64,000 nt of DNA from Sebastes aleutianus (Eukaryota > Chordata > Actinopteri > Perciformes > Sebastidae): positions 8,547,373 to 8,611,372 of the forward strand of contig CAKAKS010000062.1 in the NCBI GenBank assembly GCA_916700875.1, written 5' to 3'. A model generated the notes under the pieces. It worked only from the letters and a program-made list of their open reading frames with translations. It did not search any database and had not been told where the DNA came from. Positions 58,181-64,000 of this stretch are shown here, piece after piece (the first letter of the stretch is position 1; each line of letters opens with the position of its first letter). The position numbers and the translations under genes were made by a program.

Positions 58181-60674
58181 GACCACATCAGTCAGACAGC
58201 AGATACATATCACACATATCGAATAGATCTCTTTGTGTGTCTCTCTACCCGTTTGGTGACCAACAACCTTCTCTGTGTGTGTGTGTCTGACGAGACGGGA
58301 AGGAACTTTTGAACTTTCCTCTGTGCCCACTCGCTGTCTTTATCCCCTTATCTCAGTCTGCAGTTAGCTGATACCAACAGCTGCTGTTGTTGTTATTGCT
58401 GTGCAGCCCTGCAGACAGTTTAGAGTTTTGTCATGGTTCTCTGCTCCTGGCGATACGTGATACAGATTTCTGCTCAGATCTTATCTTAGGTCAAGACTAT
58501 CCAACCCCAGCTGGCGGGAAGAAAAGTTGGAGGTGGACCTGTTAACTGTAATTGACATAAGTGATGTCAATTTTTAGTGTTTGCTGTTATCAGAAAATGT
58601 TTGTTTTTCTTTCTTCTGTCTGTTTGCTCTGTGGTGTCTGGCTTTTAACCCCTGACACTAGCCCGCATGTATAATATATTGGTTGGGGAGCAAGCCGGGG
58701 CGGGGTTGACCCTTTGTGATATATTTAGAGCGACCTGCGATGAATGTTTTATCCATGCTGCGTAGGGCAGCCATTAAACATTCATATCTGCCACTGAGAT
58801 GACCTCCTGGAATATCAGCCCGTCATCAATGAATTAACATCAGATCATCATCAATGAGCTAACATCAGACCGTTCTCAATGAATTAACATCAGCCGTTTA
58901 TGTAATCCCATCATCACAACACCTCACACACGCCCATGTTACACCTTGCTCTTCTACTGACAGGGCAGATATGTGTGTGTGTGTGTGTTTTGTAGCCATG
59001 ATAATGAGGAGACAAATAATTAAACGGTTTAATATTTTTTGGATTATCCTTTATAAGTTTAATTCCAATGGACCTTATAGGTATTAAATCACATTAATGA
59101 TGCTATTTAGAGAGATGCCTAACGGTCACTTTAGGATCATGAAACAGACTGAGCATTTAGAGGATTATGGCAATGTCAAGATGAAGAAAATTACAAGAAA
59201 TGGCGCTTTCTTTTCTTTTTTGAGCTCTAAATCAGGCTCTAATATATGAATTCTGAGGGGTAGTTCCTGATTTAGGTAAGTGGAAAGTTGCTGTAAATTA
59301 ATGAATTCAGCTAGCTGGAGTGCAACACCGACTAGAACAATAGGTACTGCCATAATTATTCATTTTACTGCTGTATTTGTATAACCCAAGTAAGTCTTAA
59401 GTTGTATCCTCCTGCATCAAACATTCTGGTATGTACTGTTGGTGTGCGTGCATACCCTGTTGAATGCTTGTGTGGACATTTTAGCATGCATCACTCTCAG
59501 CCTTGGTCCATGCTGCTACCGCTGGTGTGTGTGTTTTGGCTCTGCGTGGCTTCGCCTCTCAGACACAGTTTAGCAACAGCTCAGCCAGCCTGCATTATTC
59601 ATACAGGAGCGAGCCTGCAGATAGGGTTACCCCGAGGCAGTATAGCTAGTGCATTAAGGTGCCCATTGCAACTATATCATACGGATACACTCTGATGCAT
59701 ATGCATACACAGTCATACAATACATATGATCATATGTGCATGCACAAGAGCTGAGGATATGATTAGGCCTCAAGTTGAGGCGAACAGGGGATGGATGAAG
59801 CCGCAGTAACCAGAGAGAGATGCAGAGGGTTGCAGGAGGTCAGAAAGGCAAGCTGACGTGGATGTGGGAGGATACGACACACATACACATTCACTCTCAG
59901 ACAAAGAGGAGGACACCCCTGAAGGCCGAGACGCACGCACATCGGCTCTCCTTGCTCGGTGGACGTCCTGCCAAAGTTGGTGCGGCGGCCAAGATGAGGA
60001 TTCACCGCCGGACTCACAGGACGCACTAACAATGGGAGACACACAAAGGACTACACAGACTCTGTCACTGGGATAGCAGGGTCTTTTATTCATCGTGTGA
60101 CCCTGGGAAGTTACTTACAAGCCTATAAAGAGGAACAATTATTTTTGCTATCCTGGATGGACTTCAGTGGAAAAACTCAGTGAGCCAGAGGCAACAAGTG
60201 GGTAAAACTGAGAGAGACTGTGACCAGTTAGATTATTTTTTCTCATATGTAACATTTTAAATTCAAGAAGCATCTGCCCTTTTTTTAAAAATGTAACACT
60301 CCAAGAAGGTCGTTGTCTCTTTTTACTTACAGAGACAACAGCTTTGCTGCTGAGGCTTGAAGACGTACTGTAACGCGAGCGAGCACTGATGGCTGAGATT
60401 CTGACTCCATTACTAGATCGTGTTTTGAAGTACTGTGGTTTGAGTTTGTCTCTGTGTGCATTATAGAAGAACTGACTTGGGACAGTGTGCTGGGGTTTCT
60501 GGGGTGTCACAAGGACGGATCAGATGGAGAAAAAAGGAGAGAAGACATGAAAAGTATTCGGGATGAGAGGATGTTGCTACTATTTGGACTCTTCTTCTCA
60601 GGAGTACATATCAACATTGACACTGACCCTTTTTTTAGCACATTTTGGGAACTTGTTCTTCCTCTTCTTGTTTA

Positions 60675-63600
60675 GAATGATTTGAGTAAGGAGACATCAT
60701 GCCACCTAAAAAAGGTGACTCGAAATCAGCTGCCAAGAAAGGCAAGTCGGAGGAGCCAAAGAAGGGAGGAAAGGATGATAAAAAGGGAGGGAAAGATGAC
60801 AAGAAAGGGGGAAAGAAAGCAGAGGAGCCACCAGCTAAAGGGAAAGGGAAGGATGATGGAAAGAAGGGAAAGGGAAAGAAACCTGTCAGCGAGTCAGAGG
60901 AGGGGTCAGAGGAAGAAGAAGAGGAGATGAAGACTGAGGAAGAAGAGGATGAAGACAGCGAGGAAGAGGTGGTTACTAAGAAGGGGAAAGGGAAAGCAGC
61001 TCTGAAAGGTGCTTCCAAGGCCATGGCTGTGAAGGGTTTTAAGCCTCCTAAACACCCACCTCCGTCTGATGATGAGGAAGAGGAGGAACCGACGGGTAAG
61101 GCACAGATGAAGAAAGGAATGGGTGCAGTAAACCTGAAAAAGATGAGTGGTGTCAACATCAAAGGAGCCTCCAAGGCCATGGCGGGCTTTGCTGCAGAGG
61201 GACAGAAGAAGAGCGCAAGTGCAGCAAAACCACAGAAGACGTTGGATGCCAGGTCTCACCTCAAAGGAGCATCCAAAGCCCTCTCTGGAATCACAGGGAA
61301 GTCCTCTCCTTTTAGCTTTCCCTCTAAACAGCCGGCAGAGAAAGCAAAACCAAAGAGAAATCTTAAAAGCACCTCCCGTCTCTTCCTACGAATCTCCAAG
61401 AAAAAAAAAAACCCGGGTGGTGGTAAACCACTACTGGGAACCAGCAAGCTTTTTGCTGGGTTTGGAGGTAAATCAGCTGACAAAAAGCCAGGTCTGTCTG
61501 GCTTTAGCATGTTTAATAAAAAGAGTGATACTCCAAAAGAAACCACACCACCTAAAAAGACAATAAATCTATCCGGTTTAGGGGCCAAGGGGGGGAAAAT
61601 GGCATCAGAGGCAAAGGGACTGGGAGGGAAGTTCAAAGGCATGTTTGGGAAAAAGAAAACAGGATTGGGGTTTAAGACTAAAAGCTGGATGTTAGGAAGG
61701 ATGGCTGCAGCATCTAACTGGTTGACAGGGAGATTCCTGAGTACTAAGGGCCATGGTCAGCTGGGGGCACGAGTAGGAAGACGGGGACAAAAGAATCTGT
61801 CATTTGCTAACAGGGACACTAGAGGGAGACAGACTCATTATTACAATGAAGCCTATGAGTATGATGATGAGTATGGATATGAGGAAGATTACCACAACAG
61901 GGAGAGACCTAGAGGCTATCTGAGACAACCCATGGCCTATGACCCATATGACCCTTATGGAGAGGAACTGGAATACTATGACGATGATGAGTGGGAAGAT
62001 GAATATGGTTACTATGATGATGAGGGAAACTTCTATTATGATGATGAGTTGTACTATGAGGATGACGTGGATTACTACGGTTACCCTTATGGCTATTATG
62101 ATGATGAGTATGAAGATTACGATGGTGATGAAGGGATGGAGTATTACTATGGTGAAGATGGAATGCTGTATGCAGTGGAACCAGAGCCTTATGGTTACTA
62201 TGGTAATGCCGTGGATGGTTTCTATGACCCATATGACCCTGAGCTGTATGGAGATTACGTTGACAACAATATGGGTTATGACTATGGGATGTCAAACCCA
62301 TATGGCATGATGAGTGATGGTTATGATGTTGTTTCCGGCCTATATAATGACCCAATGCTGGGATATACAGACCCTGCTGCTATTTATAACCCCTATCAGC
62401 AACCTTTCTATATGGATGCTGGGCTGGTTCCAGCTGAGACAGGACAGCTATATGGACAGGAGCAGCTGTCTTACCCTCTTGCTGAGCCATTTTCAGCAGC
62501 GCAGTTCAGGGTCCCCAGGCCCCAGGTTATGCTATTTGGAAAAGACAGACTAGAGGTGGAAACCCTGCCACCTCCTCCTCCTCTATATCCTCATCCCTCC
62601 TCCCCAATGTTCCCCCCTCCCTCCCCAGCTCTTGACCTCAACAATCTGGACATGATGTCAGATATACAATATGAGCAGCCTCTTCCAGCATACCTTCCTG
62701 CACAGCCCTATTACTCCACTGTCATGAATCAACAACAAACCCCCATTCTTCGTAGACAAGCCCCCTCACCAACAGCTATGATGATTCAACAGGAGCACTT
62801 CTCTCTCCCTCAGCCTATTCATCCTCCTTTCTCTGTTTCTCTCAGCCACATGTCGCCATCTCCCCTACCACCACAATTGGCCTCCCAAGTGTACCAGCCA
62901 TCCTTTCCCCAAGACCCACAAATGTTACAGATGGGGTATATGTCACCAATGGTCGCACAAATACAGCCACCAATGCCTCCACTGATGCATTCACCACTGC
63001 ATTCACCAGTGGCCTCACCTAGGCTAGTGCGACGAATGAGTCCCCTTCCATCCCCACAGCTGTCACTTAGGCAGGGATCAGTTAGGGCAATGGCACCTCC
63101 TTCACCCCGCCTCTTACCACATCACATGGACTTCCAAACAGGCATTCAGCCCGACCCCTATCTCTCCCCTCGCTTACATAGGAGAGGGCCCTCTCATCGG
63201 GCCTCAATGGCAGGCCAAATGTCAACTTCCCAAAGGCGGAGGCCACCCAGCTCACCTGCATCTCCATCACACCAGAGGAGAGGGATGTCAATTAGAGCTC
63301 AGCCATCCCTGTCTAGAGGACGGGGGGGAGTTGGGTTACGCAGGGCCCCATCAACTGTACGACCCCAATCCCCCCTTTCTAGCCCCCTAGCTTCACCCCG
63401 GGGATCGCTGAGGAAGAGAGCAAGTCCCCCACCTTCCCCAAGACTATCTTTTAGACAGCAACCCCCTCCTGATGCTGTGCCTCTGCCATCTACCAGACCG
63501 CATTTGTTCAAAGGTAGAAAACAAACATCCAAGTTAAGGCATTCCCCTTCTCCTCCCCTACCATCCCCACAAAGACGGAGCCCTCCTCTGCCTGAGAGAT

Positions 63601-64000
63601 CTCAGTCTCCCCGCCAAACCTTCCGCCCCACCTCCCCCCATCGTCCTCCCTCTCCCTCCCCATCACGTGTCACCAGTCGCCCCCTCCCCACCCGGACCTC
63701 TACTCGCCGTCTGAGAGGTGGTGCTGGAGGCCGAAGTCATGTGCCCATGGGGGCCGTGAAACCCTCTCCAGCTAACCCCTACTCACAGAGACGCAGTAGA
63801 CATGGACCACCTGTCACTCAGCATGTTGCCCCATTCAGGTCCTCTATCCATAGTGGTCCAGCCCCTTCCTCAGGACAGATGGGGGGTGTAGGTGGAACAC
63901 CCATGTTAGCCAGGGCAGGCTCCCGGCCTACAGGTTTAAGGGAATCAAAGCGAATTGGTACTCCCCAAGGAGGCTTCCACAGACCTGTAGGTAGGGGGCA
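60675..64000 (+). CDS. myo15a: Unconventional myosin XV, giant N-terminal exon (partial)
   Basis: Motor protein of hair-cell stereocilia tips; its long isoform carries a large N-terminal extension encoded mostly by one exon, and that exon is seen here. The acceptor CTTCTTGTTTAG ends at 60674, an in-frame TAA sits at 60687, and the ATG is at 60699, so the start is well defined. The frame stays open to the right edge (1100 codons). Order of regions: Lys/Glu-rich head (1-100); five degenerate K-(G/S)-(A/T)-S-(K/R) motifs near residues 102, 154, 188, 222 and 245; basic segment to about 380; Tyr/Asp/Glu-rich stretch about 380-590; RPQVMLFGKDRLEV near 607, which matches human RPQVKLFGKEKLEV; then a Pro/Ser/Arg-rich region with SPRL repeats. 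The motor domain lies beyond the window. The drg2 neighbour matches human 17p11.2. The a/b duplicate is undecided. Confidence 0.93.

Noticed and set aside
57783..58226. 147-codon plus-strand frame
   Set aside because: Low-complexity Ser/Leu/Pro sequence from a pyrimidine-rich tract; no family resemblance.
60682..62553. Alternative-frame plus and minus ORFs over the last gene, including Met/Thr-rich and His-rich frames
   Set aside because: Shadows of the single long myo15a frame, which stays open for 1100 codons and matches the family.

Overview
The window is vertebrate nuclear DNA, almost certainly from a ray-finned (teleost) fish. It holds spliced genes with short exons and GT-AG introns of about 80 bp to several kb. 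It is rich in fish-type short inverted-repeat transposons (hAT-, PIF/Harbinger- and TTAA-flanked MITEs), L2 LINE 3' ends and long dinucleotide microsatellites. All product names come from reading exon translations against family sequences I remember; no search was run. Coordinates of exons are my own splice calls. For four genes the joined exons give an open frame whose length is an exact multiple of three, from ATG to stop.

Layout. 1-433: (ACTAC)n pentanucleotide satellite. 611-4621 (+): slc25a17, peroxisomal carrier PMP34, lacking only the first exon(s), which lie off the left edge. 6674-18228 (+): znf598, the E3 ligase that senses collided ribosomes, 12 coding exons, 1053 aa, with a striking in-frame 18-bp coding minisatellite in exon 7. 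25076-31638 (-): syngr3, synaptogyrin, 4 exons, 232 aa. 34419-36536 (-): gfer/ALR sulfhydryl oxidase, 3 exons, 198 aa. 38682-45237 (+): drg2 GTPase, 13 exons, 363 aa. 45240-60670: a mostly transposon-filled stretch with one weak candidate gene start (45988-47848) and a candidate TATA promoter near 54.0 kb. 60699-64000 (+): the giant N-terminal coding exon of myo15a (unconventional myosin XV), still open at the right edge.

The gene order matches known human neighbours: GFER-SYNGR3-ZNF598 (16p13.3) and DRG2-MYO15A (17p11.2) are adjacent pairs or triplets in human, which independently supports the calls. slc25a17 (human 22q13) sits beside them here. These genes do not form a pathway; they are separate housekeeping, neuronal and hair-cell genes kept together by conserved synteny. 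Nothing in the window looks like a prokaryotic defence or CRISPR system.

The most unusual features are the expanded ERGAMQ hexapeptide array in Znf598, a nested PIF/Harbinger insertion whose empty site can be read from a sister copy in the same window, hAT MITEs with perfect 8-bp target duplications, a 264-bp pure (GT)n tract 17 bp after a drg2 splice donor, and a repeated lysine-rich motif in the Myo15 N-terminus.
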